This document shows, one piece after another, positions 25,584-35,146 of a DNA stretch of 64,000 nucleotides. The DNA is taken from contig MKVF01000006.1 of the NCBI GenBank assembly GCA_001899145.1, forward strand, positions 495,806 through 559,805. Direction: 5' to 3'. The notes beneath the pieces were generated by a model. It worked only from the letters and a program-made list of their open reading frames with translations. It was not told where the DNA came from and made no database searches. The DNA comes from Flavobacteriia bacterium 40-80. GTDB taxonomy: Bacteria > Bacteroidota > Bacteroidia > Flavobacteriales_D > Crocinitomicaceae. Position 1 is the first letter of the stretch. Every line of letters starts with the position of its first letter. The translations under genes and the position numbers were made by a program.

Positions 25584-28500
25584 TTACTGCTCATTCACAA
25601 TAGTGATAAAGCCTTGCTTTTTAATATCATAATCTCCTGTAAGCTCAAAGAAATATACACCAGGCGTTAATTCTTCTCCCTTATTCGTTTTTCCTTTGAA
25701 GCAGTGAGAACAATTCAAATCCGGATCGCTGGTATTGTTCTTCACTTCAAATACCACATTTCCCCAACGGTTTAAAATTCTCAGCGTATAATTTATACAC
25801 ACATTGAAATTAGGCATTACTTTTTCCAGATCAAACTGATTGTTCCCAACCAAGCTCTTCATGCTTATCACATTCGGAAATTCAATATCGGCTTTTCCTT
25901 CCAGAATAGAAATTGTCTCTGTTAATTCCGTGAAACATCCTCTTGTATCTGCTACTTTCAGCCGGAGAACGAACGGTTGCGCCGATTCAAAATATTGAGA
26001 AAAGGAAGGTACATTATAATCTATGATCTGATCGTTATAAATATCCCATTCATACTGCATCTGCAGATGATCTGCATGAGTCGCCACAGCATTGAATTCC
26101 ACCACCTGAAAACATTCTGTAGCATATTCCATCTGTACGGCAGGATTCGGGAATATCGTAAACGGAATTACCTTATTCACTGTACAGCCGTTTGAGCTCA
26201 TTACGGTTAAAGAAGCCGTATAAGCACCTGTCTTGTCTAATATTAATGAAGTGTTAGCATCTGTACTATTCACAACCGCTTGAGTTCCCTGATGAGTAAT
26301 CGTCCACTGATAAGAGCTGATAACTTCCGGAGCGCTTATTGTTGCCTGGCTGGAAAAAGAAGATGTTTGCCCCAGGCATTCATCCTGCGTGGAAATGTTT
26401 AATGACGGCGGTTCTTTATATTGAATTACAACATTAGCTGTATTAGTACAGTTATTTGCGTCCGTTACAACCACCTGATGATTTCCCGGCGAAAGCTGGG
26501 TTGCTGTTACCGTACTTTCCTGGTTATCCCACAAAACAGTATAACCCGGAGTTCCTCCGGAAATATTGACAGTCGCATTTCCCGTATTCGTGACCTGGCA
26601 CTCAATAATATTATTGGCAACGGCAGAAACTATCAGCGGAGCCGGCTCTGAAACAGTTACGGATATATCTTTCACACAATTAGCATCGTCTGTAACAGTC
26701 AGCACATAAGTTCCCTGAGGCAGCTGACTTAAAGATGCGGTTGCCTGTCCGGAATTCCACGAATAAGAATAAGGCTCAATTCCGCCGGTTGCTGCTATCG
26801 TTACAGCTCCTGTCGAATTCCCGAAGCAATCCACGTTTTGCTGCTGGGCTATTTCCAGTTCAATATCACTGACGTGAACAGTTACTGTATCTGTAATTGT
26901 ACAGATCTGATAAAAGCTGATATCATCCAGCGCAAAATCATTTCCCGGCTGTGCACCGCTCATTTCGGAAATACATACATTCGCGCTGGTTTGGCTTCCT
27001 GAATTCCAGATCACATAAAACTGATTCCAGGTACAAGCTCCCATAGGTGTATTCTGTGTCTGTCCGATCTGAGTTCCGTTAATGAAAAACCCTAATTGAG
27101 AGGTAGATCCGGAAGCATTTACATTTGTCAGCCAGGTAGAGAAAGCATAATCTGTATTGGGCATCACCTGTATTGTCTGGCACCAGATCGACGCACCCTG
27201 GCTCACCCCGTTTGAATTATTCGCTCCGTCGGCAATCAGCATTCTTCCGGTTCCGGTTGTATGATCACCACAATTTGGCCACCAACCATTCGTAACGGAA
27301 GTATTAACCGTGTAGTGTCCCGGGCCATTCAGAGGATTCGGCTGGCTATAATTATATCCTGATGAAAACAGGGTATTACCGGATTCAAAATCACCATTTA
27401 CAATTAAGTTATTCGATAGCTGAACCTGAGAGCTCACAATATAAGTGGTAGTAGTATCCGGTGTCGCAACCGGATTTGCAATTGACGGATTATTTAAGGA
27501 AGCGGCCGGCTGCCATGAATAATTCAACGCCTGCCCTGCCTGTAATTGCGCTGTATTTCCTTTACAGATAAATTGATCATTTCCTGCTGAAAAATTTGTC
27601 TGCGGAGCAACCAGGACGGTTGTAACAATACTGTCACACCCGGTCAATACACTCGTAATTGTACTCTGATACGTTCCCGGATCTGACACCACCTGTCCGT
27701 CAGGCAATTCAAAAGTACCGTTTGCGCACAACGTGATCGTTTGCTGGGTTGTAGCCGGAGCATGAATCGTTACCATCCGGTAGATGGTATCTGAAATACA
27801 GTCCAGATAGCGGATCAGCTGCACATTATAAGTTCCGGCAGAAGAAAAAGTATGTACAGGGTTCAACAAATTGCTGGTATTGCTTCCGCTTGACGGATCA
27901 TTGAAATTCCATCTCACGGAATCCAGGTAATTTGCTCCTAAAAGTGTAAACTGAGTTTGTTCTCCTTCACAGTGATTCGCATAATCAATTGAATGTGTAC
28001 TGAAATAGGATTGTATAAAAGGCGGTAATCCTAAACGGCAGGTTCTTCCGTTAAGGCTGACTGCGTCAATTTGTAAATTACATCCCGCCCCTACTACGTT
28101 CGGATTGTTCACGACTCCCAGGTAAGTAGTCCCCGTTTGAGTGGTATATAATTTACCGTCCGGGCCTAACTGCAAAGCACCGCCCCGATAGCTTGGACGA
28201 CTCGCTCCGTTTCCTTGCAAATCTCCAATATAGATTTTAGAAGCAGGAATATTTGCTGCCGTAAGGTCCCATTGAACCAATGCCCAGTTAGTAATACTTG
28301 CTGCATATAAAACATTACTGTTAGGGGAAAAAGAAACACCGTAATTTCCACCGGTTGTCCCTGAATAACTTAAGGAACCAAGGTCAATTGTATTTGAAAC
28401 CACACCGGTCTGATTATCAAAGCTGGTTAATTCGATCCCACTGCCGCTTGAAGCTGAAGCCAGCTTCGTTCCGTCCGGTGATGCCACCAGGTATCCCCAG

Positions 28501-29129
28501 TTTTCCGCATTCGTAATTCCAACATTTGATTCCACGGGAGAGCTGGTATTTACTCCGTTACAATCAATAAGAAATGCTATGTAAACTTTGGAATCAGTTG
28601 CTCCGTTTTTCCGGCCTATTACCCAGTAATAAAGCCCGTTCGCATGCCTGACCGCGGTTACTTTCTCAGAAGAAGGAGTAAACATGAGCGTGTTTTTATT
28701 TGTTGTCAAAATACCTCCCAAACCACCATTTAAAGACATATCCACCTCTGAATAACACATACCGTTACTGCTTGTAACCGGAACTGTTATAACATAATAA
28801 TTCGTCTGGCTTCCGGGCTTAGGTACGATAATTGCCGATTGTGCAGCGGAAGGATCTCCCAGCAAACCCGTTCCGTTCGGCATGATCTGGTGATTGCGGT
28901 TCCATACGGTAATCCCATCGGTATAAAATAACAAATTGCCTGACGCGTCTGACATGGTTGCGCTTCCTTCTGCGGTATTTACCACTCCGTCTGTTAATGC
29001 TGATGGCGGTGTTGTATTAAATGTAAGCCCCGCGGTCACGCCAAAATACCAGTTATTAGCCTGGTTCTGGGCAGTAAGTAAATGAATATTAAGTAGAAAA
29101 GTAAATAATATCAGGGTTAGCTGTTTCAT
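25584..29129 (-). CDS. Large T9SS type B surface protein with PKD and SprB-like domains
   Basis: An 1181-residue secreted protein. I start it at the ATG at 29129: this gives a clean signal peptide (KQLTLILFTFLLNIHLLTAQ), and the promoter at 29169-29200 would start the RNA downstream of the longer in-frame start at 29171. Residues 20-390 form a propeller-like domain (NNWYFGVTAGLTFN..SPDGTKLASAS..FSPNSNVLYAAS). A PKD domain follows, then a sandwich with FALDDISFYQI, SprB-like repeats (GGIEPYSYSWN..TVTDDANC) and another PKD. The end is the gliding-motility-associated C-terminal domain (ILNRWGNVVFEVKN..GVYFFELTGDY), a type B T9SS signal. It is probably a surface adhesin or shell protein. Confidence 0.88.
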   Translation of the reverse strand: MKQLTLILFTFLLNIHLLTAQNQANNWYFGVTAGLTFNTTPPSALTDGVVNTAEGSATMSDASGNLLFYTDGITVWNRNHQIMPNGTGLLGDPSAAQSAIIVPKPGSQTNYYVITVPVTSSNGMCYSEVDMSLNGGLGGILTTNKNTLMFTPSSEKVTAVRHANGLYYWVIGRKNGATDSKVYIAFLIDCNGVNTSSPVESNVGITNAENWGYLVASPDGTKLASASSGSGIELTSFDNQTGVVSNTIDLGSLSYSGTTGGNYGVSFSPNSNVLYAASITNWALVQWDLTAANIPASKIYIGDLQGNGASRPSYRGGALQLGPDGKLYTTQTGTTYLGVVNNPNVVGAGCNLQIDAVSLNGRTCRLGLPPFIQSYFSTHSIDYANHCEGEQTQFTLLGANYLDSVRWNFNDPSSGSNTSNLLNPVHTFSSAGTYNVQLIRYLDCISDTIYRMVTIHAPATTQQTITLCANGTFELPDGQVVSDPGTYQSTITSVLTGCDSIVTTVLVAPQTNFSAGNDQFICKGNTAQLQAGQALNYSWQPAASLNNPSIANPVATPDTTTTYIVSSQVQLSNNLIVNGDFESGNTLFSSGYNYSQPNPLNGPGHYTVNTSVTNGWWPNCGDHTTGTGRMLIADGANNSNGVSQGASIWCQTIQVMPNTDYAFSTWLTNVNASGSTSQLGFFINGTQIGQTQNTPMGACTWNQFYVIWNSGSQTSANVCISEMSGAQPGNDFALDDISFYQICTITDTVTVHVSDIELEIAQQQNVDCFGNSTGAVTIAATGGIEPYSYSWNSGQATASLSQLPQGTYVLTVTDDANCVKDISVTVSEPAPLIVSAVANNIIECQVTNTGNATVNISGGTPGYTVLWDNQESTVTATQLSPGNHQVVVTDANNCTNTANVVIQYKEPPSLNISTQDECLGQTSSFSSQATISAPEVISSYQWTITHQGTQAVVNSTDANTSLILDKTGAYTASLTVMSSNGCTVNKVIPFTIFPNPAVQMEYATECFQVVEFNAVATHADHLQMQYEWDIYNDQIIDYNVPSFSQYFESAQPFVLRLKVADTRGCFTELTETISILEGKADIEFPNVISMKSLVGNNQFDLEKVMPNFNVCINYTLRILNRWGNVVFEVKNNTSDPDLNCSHCFKGKTNKGEELTPGVYFFELTGDYDIKKQGFITIVNEQ

Positions 29130-29168
29130 AAAATAATAGTTATAAATTTCAATATCAGTATTATCCGC

Positions 29169-29200
29169 CAAAAGTAGGGATTTTTTTACCAGTTTGCAAA
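29169..29200 (-). promoter_or_regulatory. Full Bacteroidota promoter (-33 TTTG, 20-bp spacer, -7 TACTTTTG)
   Basis: On the minus strand TTTG (29197-29200) is followed after exactly 20 bases by TACTTTTG (29169-29176). It is the best match in the window to the TTTG-N19/20-TAnnTTTG consensus. RNA should begin near 29162, about 33 bases before the ATG at 29129. Confidence 0.68.
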
Positions 29201-29321
29201 AAATCTGATTTGTGAAAAGTATTGCTCACCTCTCACCTGAATTCCACGAGCTGATCAAACACAGATGAGCAGAAAAACAATCTCACTTAACATTATTTTA
29301 CCTGTACGTTTCTTTCGAAAA

Positions 29322-31820
29322 TTATTTCAGGCTGATAACCAGGCTCAGCTTATAGGTAAAATTATCTGCGGCTTTTGGCTGGGAATAAGGGCCGTAATGA
29401 TAAAAGACGCCTACACCCAAACCTATTGTTGAAGCACATAAAATCTTATTGACAACCAGGCCACTCTCATAATATCCTTTTTCCATTGTGTGAAAAGTCA
29501 GCGCATTCGCATGCCTTCCTTTATCTGACATTCTCCCGATTCCCATTGCATGATGAACACTCAGTGAAGGCTGGAAAAATTTCAGTTTTGTAGCCCAGCT
29601 TTCGGTGGTCCATCGAAAGAACAATGCGGCGTATTCTGTTGCATAAAAAGTATTCGGCAGCATCGTTTCAAATGAATTCGGAATGGTCAGGTGAAAGCGA
29701 CCTCCTGTCGCCAGCGGCGTATTTTGGACGAACAACGGAGCATTACCAATCGTCTTGCTACCAGTCAGCAACCATTCTATCCTTCCGAAACGGTAGATTT
29801 TATGTACTTGGGAAATATCCAGGCGCATTCTCCAGTAATCAAACGCATCAGAGACAGACGGAATATTTTTGATCAGCTTGAATTTAACGGTCGGGAAAAC
29901 CTCTTTGATCTTGAAATACTGTCCTTCAATCAGTGACCATTTAGCGCCCGGAGTCCAGATCATTTCCGTCCCCACCTCCAACAGATCTGTTTTTTGAAGC
30001 AGCTTATTGTCATCTGTAATATATTGATAAGATTCCGTGAACCAGAGCCGCTGGTAATCAGCAATCGCTCCCATCTGGAAATTGGACCACAGCTTTCCGT
30101 AAATGCTCAGCTTTGCTGAACGCTGCTTCTCTTTATTCCGGATATAGAAATTATTGTAATAGGATCGAAGACTCAGCTCTCTTGGTTTTGTTTCAAAATC
30201 TACCATTCCCCGATCCAGCACATCGTCATGATAAGCTACTTTCAGGTGGACATTATTCTTTTTATTCAGTAAAAAATCCGTAAATCCGCCGTACTTCCAT
30301 CCTTTATCAGATGTTCCGTAAGCAAAATACCCTCCGATTGTTACTATCTTCGAAAATTTCCGGGAAGTTTCAATTCCTGCCCCAAGGCGGTATCCTTCAT
30401 ACATGTTGTAGTCAATGATTTTTGTAAGGTCAAGATTAATGTAACCAATCGGAACTTTTCCTTTCAAAAGATATTCCAATGCCTGGATACGCTCATTCAG
30501 ATTGGTTGCTTTAGCAACCGAATCTATTGTCTGATAAGTATTTTTCTCTTTTTCTGTCAAAGCTACCGTCCGTTCCTCTTTCCATTTGTCCTCTTTTACT
30601 GTTCCGGCATCTTCTTCTGTTTCAATAATGATGTTATTAAAATCTCTTTTCTTCAACTGAGGATTCAGGACAATTGATTTTACTTGTGTAAAACCCTTTC
30701 CGTTAAGTATCTTATTATTGATTTTCAGATCCGGAGCGGAAAATTCCGTAATCAGGCTGGTAGGAAACCATTTTTTGTTTTCAATGAACTCATAATTCTG
30801 GATAATACGGATATAGAATATTTTATCTCCTTTAAGTGCCGGTTCAGCGATTACTTTTTCAATCGCCCACGTGGAAGTATTGATATACAGCTGACCGTAT
30901 AAGGCATCAAAATTTTTATTTACTTTTGGTAAGAACCGTATTACAAAAGTAGTATCTCCCCGTTCTGTTAAGATCGTATCTTCCAAGATATAAGCATACT
31001 TCTTTGGTGCACCGAAAGCGATCGGGTTGATATATGAAGAGCCCAGCAGCTCAAATGTATTGTCATAGAATGAAAATGCCTGGATCTCATTGGCAAAATT
31101 TGCAAGATACGGCGAATTTAATCCTGAAATCTTATATGCCGTAATCGTTTCCTTTTCCCTGTACGGAGGCATAAATTCCTTAATGGAAGCATTCTCCATG
31201 ATCATCAGGTGGGACTTGCTGAAAAACTGATCGATCAGTTCTCCCTGTTGTTTGTCCAAAGAATCCATCTCCGGCTTCTGAAGCGTATCTGCTGCTTTTG
31301 CTGTATTCATTGCAGTAGTATCAATGTTATACCAGCGACGCAGCAAAGAATCCTGAAACGGATTTGTTGCAAAGGAATTATCAAACAGTGAATCCATGGA
31401 AAATAAAAATTTACTGTAAGTATCCGCCTTGTATGCCATATCGGACTTCGGGTGATTTTTCTTTCTGTTTGCAATCACATTATCTATGATCCTAAGTGCC
31501 GGATTCACTCCGGGCTTAATTTTTATCTCATCCAGAAGCGCATTTTCCGCTCTCATGAAAATTACCGCACTATCTTTTAATGATAAAACATTAACGGTTG
31601 TATCATAGTAACCAAATGATTTCAGCGTTACAAAACGGCTTTCCGGGCTGATACTGATGTATCCGTTGATATCTCCTACTTTTTTAACTCCGTTGTCCGT
31701 ATATTGTACAAACGGAATTCCCTCCACTTCGGGAAATTCAGCCACCAATAGTGTTTTTTGCGCAAAAAAAACAGTTGGAAATATCAGTAATAAAAAAAGT
31801 CCCGGCAGAAAATTTCTCAT
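29322..31820 (-). CDS. DUF5686 family outer-membrane protein
   Basis: An 832-residue protein with a signal peptide (FLLLIFPTVFFAQ, residue 20). A carboxypeptidase-regulatory-like segment follows (about 22-95: VQYTDNGVKKVGDINGYISI..VTLKSFGYYDTT). The DUF5686 region is recognisable from EIKIKPGVNPALRIIDNVIANRKKNHP onward. The C-terminal half is a beta barrel rich in alternating aromatics and ends AADNFTYKLSLVISLK. Such proteins are thought to be outer-membrane barrels of unknown role, without a TonB plug. It is divergent from dapA; both have TAAATTTG -7 elements in the gap. Confidence 0.85.
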   Translation of the reverse strand: MRNFLPGLFLLLIFPTVFFAQKTLLVAEFPEVEGIPFVQYTDNGVKKVGDINGYISISPESRFVTLKSFGYYDTTVNVLSLKDSAVIFMRAENALLDEIKIKPGVNPALRIIDNVIANRKKNHPKSDMAYKADTYSKFLFSMDSLFDNSFATNPFQDSLLRRWYNIDTTAMNTAKAADTLQKPEMDSLDKQQGELIDQFFSKSHLMIMENASIKEFMPPYREKETITAYKISGLNSPYLANFANEIQAFSFYDNTFELLGSSYINPIAFGAPKKYAYILEDTILTERGDTTFVIRFLPKVNKNFDALYGQLYINTSTWAIEKVIAEPALKGDKIFYIRIIQNYEFIENKKWFPTSLITEFSAPDLKINNKILNGKGFTQVKSIVLNPQLKKRDFNNIIIETEEDAGTVKEDKWKEERTVALTEKEKNTYQTIDSVAKATNLNERIQALEYLLKGKVPIGYINLDLTKIIDYNMYEGYRLGAGIETSRKFSKIVTIGGYFAYGTSDKGWKYGGFTDFLLNKKNNVHLKVAYHDDVLDRGMVDFETKPRELSLRSYYNNFYIRNKEKQRSAKLSIYGKLWSNFQMGAIADYQRLWFTESYQYITDDNKLLQKTDLLEVGTEMIWTPGAKWSLIEGQYFKIKEVFPTVKFKLIKNIPSVSDAFDYWRMRLDISQVHKIYRFGRIEWLLTGSKTIGNAPLFVQNTPLATGGRFHLTIPNSFETMLPNTFYATEYAALFFRWTTESWATKLKFFQPSLSVHHAMGIGRMSDKGRHANALTFHTMEKGYYESGLVVNKILCASTIGLGVGVFYHYGPYSQPKAADNFTYKLSLVISLK

Positions 31821-31842
31821 AAAAACAGATTCTTGAAAGAGG

Positions 31843-31850
31843 CAAATTTA
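31843..31850 (-). promoter_or_regulatory. -7 promoter element of the DUF5686 gene
   Basis: The minus strand reads TAAATTTG, matching TAnnTTTG, 22 bases before the start codon. Confidence 0.42.
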
Positions 31851-31912
31851 CAGAATTAAATGAAGTGTTCCGTTTATTACATAAAAATCAGGCTCAGGTC
31901 AGGAATTTCAAT

Positions 31913-31920
31913 TAAATTTG
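31913..31920 (+). promoter_or_regulatory. -7 promoter element of dapA
   Basis: TAAATTTG matches TAnnTTTG, 34 bases before the dapA start, the same octamer as for the divergent gene. Confidence 0.42.
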
Positions 31921-31954
31921 TATGACGTTTAAAAGACATTAATTTAACACTTAA

Positions 31955-32830
31955 ATGAAAAATTTCAGAGGAACAGGGACCGCATTGGTAACGCCGTTTA
32001 ACCCGGATTTTACAATTGACTTTGACGGATTGAAAAAGCTGGTTCAGCTTCAAATCGACGGAGGAATTGACTTTTTGGTAGTTCAGGGAACAACAGGGGA
32101 ATCTCCGGTATTGAGTGCAGATGAAAAACGAAAGGTACTGGAAACAGTCCTGGAAGCAAACAACGGAAAGCTTCCGGTAGTTTACGGAGCGGGAGGAAAT
32201 GACACAATGAAAGTTATTGAGGCTGTTAAGCAGATTCCTCAGGGTGTTGACGGGATCCTGTCTGTTTCTCCTTATTACAATAAACCGATACAGGAAGGAA
32301 TTTTTCAGCATTATAAGGCAGTTGCCGGGAATACGGATCTTCCGATTATTCTCTACAATGTTCCGGGAAGAACGGGATCTAATGTGCTCGCAGAAACAAC
32401 ATTGAGATTATCAGAAATAAAAAATATCGTTGCAATGAAAGAAGCTTCCGGAAACATGGAGCAAATCATGGAAATCATCCGTTCTAAGCCGGAAGGTTTT
32501 GAGGTGCTCTCCGGCGATGATGCGCTGACTTTACCTCTTATCGCAGCAGGTGCGGCAGGTGTGATCTCTGTTGTCGGGCAGGCATATCCTGAAAAATTTA
32601 CCGCAATGGTAAATGCCGCATTGAGAAACGACTATGAAACTGCTCGAAAATTCCATTACGAATTGCTTCCTGTTACAAAAATGTTCTTTGCAGAAGGGAA
32701 TCCCGGCGGTATAAAAGTCGCATTGGAGGCCCGTAAGATTTTGAAAAATATTCTTCGCTTACCATTAGTTCCGGTTTCGGAGCAGCTGAAAAATGATATT
32801 ATCGCGGAAACAAAGAAAATCACAGGTTAA
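31955..32830 (+). CDS. dapA: 4-hydroxy-tetrahydrodipicolinate synthase
   Basis: A 291-residue TIM-barrel aldolase of the DapA/NAL family. FLVVQGTTGESPVLSADEK (the Thr pair and family start signature), VSPYYNKPIQEG (second signature; catalytic Tyr), ILYNVPGRTG (Arg of the substrate carboxylate site) and the Schiff-base lysine in IVAMKEASGN are all visible. It condenses pyruvate with aspartate semialdehyde in the lysine and diaminopimelate pathway, needed for peptidoglycan. The gene is monocistronic, with a strong terminator after it. Confidence 0.93.
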   Translation: MKNFRGTGTALVTPFNPDFTIDFDGLKKLVQLQIDGGIDFLVVQGTTGESPVLSADEKRKVLETVLEANNGKLPVVYGAGGNDTMKVIEAVKQIPQGVDGILSVSPYYNKPIQEGIFQHYKAVAGNTDLPIILYNVPGRTGSNVLAETTLRLSEIKNIVAMKEASGNMEQIMEIIRSKPEGFEVLSGDDALTLPLIAAGAAGVISVVGQAYPEKFTAMVNAALRNDYETARKFHYELLPVTKMFFAEGNPGGIKVALEARKILKNILRLPLVPVSEQLKNDIIAETKKITG

Positions 32831-32850
32831 TCCTGTTAGATAGAATACTT

Positions 32851-32886
32851 AAAAACGGATGATCAATAGATCATCCGTTTTTTTTG
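32851..32886 (+). terminator. Rho-independent terminator after dapA
   Basis: An AACGGATGATC / GATCATCCGTT stem with an AATA loop is followed by a run of Ts. Confidence 0.88.
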
Positions 32887-32930
32887 TTTGCAAGACATAC
32901 TATTAATTATAGATTCCCAGTAAAAAATAA

Positions 32931-32965
32931 AAAAACCGTTTCGGATATCCGAAACGGTTTTTTAT
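32931..32965. terminator. Bidirectional terminator after the DUF4142 gene
   Basis: AACCGTTTCGG and CCGAAACGGTT form a perfect stem around ATAT, with five or more As before and Ts after. It lies 28 bases past the DUF4142 stop on the minus strand and can also back up the dapA terminator. Confidence 0.87.
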
Positions 32966-32992
32966 TATGTGAACTTTTATCAGAAAATCTAT

Positions 32993-33523
32993 CTATTTAT
33001 CCAGATCATCATAAATTTTCTGAGCATGTTCCAAATGCTGTCTTAAAGTAGGCAATGTTTTTCTTGCCCATGTACGAAGTTGCTCATTTTGTCCGTTTTT
33101 TTCCTCATTTTCAAAAAGAGTAATTACTTTTTTATGGTCTTCGATCATCTGCTTCATAAAAGCCCGGTCAAAATCCTGACCTGATTTTTTCTTTAAAGCA
33201 TCATGCTTATTTTGCATAGCTGACGGAAGCGTTGAAGGCAAAGTTATATTGTTTTTTTTTGCCAGCTCCTGAAGCTCATCGTTTGCTTTGCGATGGTCTT
33301 TTTCCATCATTCTGCCATATTCTTTGACCTTAGCGGAAGAGCCCTGGTTCTGGCCAAGCTTGCCCATTTCCACTTCTGCGAGTCCTGCCTCTGCAGCTTC
33401 TGTAGCAAATTTTTTATCCGAAGCTTTCATAGATGAATCCATCGAATTGCGGTTATTGTTCTGAGCCGATAATGTGCCTGTTGATGCAATACACACCAAT
33501 ACAGCGAGAAATAAATGTTTCAT
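32993..33523 (-). CDS. Exported DUF4142 protein
   Basis: A 176-residue protein with a signal peptide (FLAVLVCIASTGTLSAQ, residue 20). It has the helical DUF4142 domain: DKKFATEAAEAGLAEVEMGKLGQ, VKEYGRMMEKDHRKANDEL, FDRAFMKQMIEDHKKVITLFENE and LPTLRQHLEHAQKI. The His/Glu pattern is that of a ferritin-like four-helix fold, and the protein should be periplasmic. DUF4142 genes often accompany stress genes. It is divergent from Ku, at the left edge of the stress island. Confidence 0.85.
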   Translation of the reverse strand: MKHLFLAVLVCIASTGTLSAQNNNRNSMDSSMKASDKKFATEAAEAGLAEVEMGKLGQNQGSSAKVKEYGRMMEKDHRKANDELQELAKKNNITLPSTLPSAMQNKHDALKKKSGQDFDRAFMKQMIEDHKKVITLFENEEKNGQNEQLRTWARKTLPTLRQHLEHAQKIYDDLDK

Positions 33524-33688
33524 AAAAATAATTTTTAAAAATTTATAATTGTTTCATTTTATCAATTGTACAATAGCTACAATCATCAGAAAAACTTCCA
33601 AAAAACATACCGAACAACTTTCTCTGTTCCTCCATCCATTCTTTACTGTGGTATAAAAATTGCGTTTTCTAACTCAAAATTTTACAAA

Positions 33689-34483
33689 ATGAGAGCTATT
33701 TGGAACGGAGCAATCGGATTCGGGCTGGTTAATATTCCCATCAAAATTTATTCGGCAGTCGAAACAAGCAAGCTTGATTTGGATATGCTGGATAAAACGG
33801 ATTTATCAAACATCCGGCTTAAAAGAGTTAACGAGAAAACAGGTAAGGAAGTCAAGTGGGAAAATATTGTCAAGGGCTTTTTAAAAGAAGACCAGTATAT
33901 TGTGTTGGAGGAAGAGGACTTTGAGGCAGCTATGCCCGAAAAGAACAAGATCTTATCCATTGATCAATTTGTAAATGAAATAGAGATTGACAGTATCTAT
34001 TTTGAAGTTCCGTACTATATAGAACCTCAAAAAAACGGCGAGAACGCCTATAGATTATTGTTAAGTGCCCTGGAAGACACTCACATGGCAGGAATAGGCA
34101 CTTTTGTACTGCGGGACCAGGAAGTATTAGGAGTTATCCGCCCGTTCAATAATGAAATACTGGTTTTTAACCGGTTACGGTTTCACGAAGAGATCCGGGA
34201 CTACAGTGATTTAAAGCTACCTTCTCAAAAAGCGCCTAAACCAGCGGAGCTTAAAATGGCAAAGTCGCTCATCAATCAATTATCACAAGAGTTTGATCCT
34301 ACAGTTTACCAGGATACCTATTCCGCTGCCCTGCTGAAGATCATTGATAAAAAAGCCAGAGGGAAAAATACAAGAACTAAGAGATCAGTTCCTGAAAAAA
34401 GGGGAAAAGTAATCGATCTTATGGCACAGCTTCGGGCAAGCCTGCAAGGGACATCATCTAAAAAAGCAGCGGTATGGCACTAA
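33689..34483 (+). CDS. ku: Non-homologous end joining protein Ku
   Basis: A 264-residue bacterial Ku. The start signature MRAIWNGAIGFGLVNIPIKIYSA fixes the start at 33689; an in-frame ATG at 33566 would add 41 residues with no family match. The central bridge region shows FVNEIEIDSIYFEVPYYIEP, LLLSALEDTHMAGIGTFVLRDQE and VLGVIRPFNNEILVFNRLRF. The basic C-terminal tail (KKARGKNTRTKRSVPEKRGK) is the DNA/LigD-contact extension. Ku rings bind broken DNA ends and recruit LigD. It overlaps the ligD phosphoesterase gene by 10 bases, in one operon. Confidence 0.95.
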   Translation: MRAIWNGAIGFGLVNIPIKIYSAVETSKLDLDMLDKTDLSNIRLKRVNEKTGKEVKWENIVKGFLKEDQYIVLEEEDFEAAMPEKNKILSIDQFVNEIEIDSIYFEVPYYIEPQKNGENAYRLLLSALEDTHMAGIGTFVLRDQEVLGVIRPFNNEILVFNRLRFHEEIRDYSDLKLPSQKAPKPAELKMAKSLINQLSQEFDPTVYQDTYSAALLKIIDKKARGKNTRTKRSVPEKRGKVIDLMAQLRASLQGTSSKKAAVWH

Positions 34484-35070
34484 AAGATTACAATGCGAAA
34501 CGAAAGTTCGACCGAACCGCAGAACCGGAAGGAAAAGCAAAAAAGAACAGTAAGAACAAGCTCATTTTTGTTATTCAGCGTCATGCTGCCAGCAGCCTGC
34601 ATTATGATTTCAGGTTAGAAATGGACGGTGTGCTAAAAAGCTGGGCGATTCCCAAGGGGCCTTCCCTTGACCCTCAGGACAAAAGGCTCGCGATGATGGT
34701 CGAAGATCACCCTTACGATTACAAAGATTTCGAAGGAACCATCGCAGAAGGGAATTACGGTGCGGGGCAGGTAGAAATATGGGATAGCGGTACTTATGAG
34801 CCTCTGGATGACAATCAACTGCCTGCTGAAAAGGAAATGCTTCAGCAGCTCCGGGATGGTTCTTTAAAGTTCATTCTCAAAGGAAAGAAGCTAAAAGGAG
34901 AATTTGCTTTAGTGAAGATGAAAAATGCGGAAAATAACGCATGGCTGCTCATAAAGCACAAAGATGATTTTTCGCAAAGTCCTTATGATGCTGAAAAACA
35001 CACCGATCCTGATTCTTTAGTTACCCGGCACCTGAAAGAAAAAAAAAGCCCAAAAGCCAAAAAAGAGTAG
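34474..35070 (+). CDS. ligD: LigD 3'-phosphoesterase domain (separated N-terminal part of LigD)
   Basis: A 198-residue protein equal to the phosphoesterase (PE) domain of LigD: LIFVIQRHAASSLHYDFRLEMDGVLKSWAIPKGPS (with the metal ligands His and Asp in HYDFRLE), DHPYDYKDFEGTIAEGNYGAGQVEIWD and GEFALVKM..WLLIKHKDD. It trims 3' phosphates and ribonucleotides before end joining. The ORF ends in a Lys-rich linker just after an A9 run (35039-35047). The frame holding the ligase is already open from 35036. One base fewer in the A run would join this gene and the next into one ~840-residue PE-LIG-POL LigD. It may be a true split, a frameshift or a sequence error. Confidence 0.9.
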   Translation: MALKDYNAKRKFDRTAEPEGKAKKNSKNKLIFVIQRHAASSLHYDFRLEMDGVLKSWAIPKGPSLDPQDKRLAMMVEDHPYDYKDFEGTIAEGNYGAGQVEIWDSGTYEPLDDNQLPAEKEMLQQLRDGSLKFILKGKKLKGEFALVKMKNAENNAWLLIKHKDDFSQSPYDAEKHTDPDSLVTRHLKEKKSPKAKKE

Positions 35071-35146
35071 AGCTTTACCATTCAGCTCCACGGAAGTTCC
35101 ACTCAGATTTGACAGCGGAAAAAAACTCAAAAATTTCATCCGTCCT

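Noticed and set aside
33565..33574. ATTGTACAAT palindrome between DUF4142 and Ku
   Set aside because: Only 10 bp, in AT-rich DNA, with no promoter element beside it; it is too short to claim as an operator.
33566..33688. Longer Ku start
   Set aside because: The added 41 residues do not resemble Ku; the family signature MRAIWNG begins exactly at the ATG at 33689.
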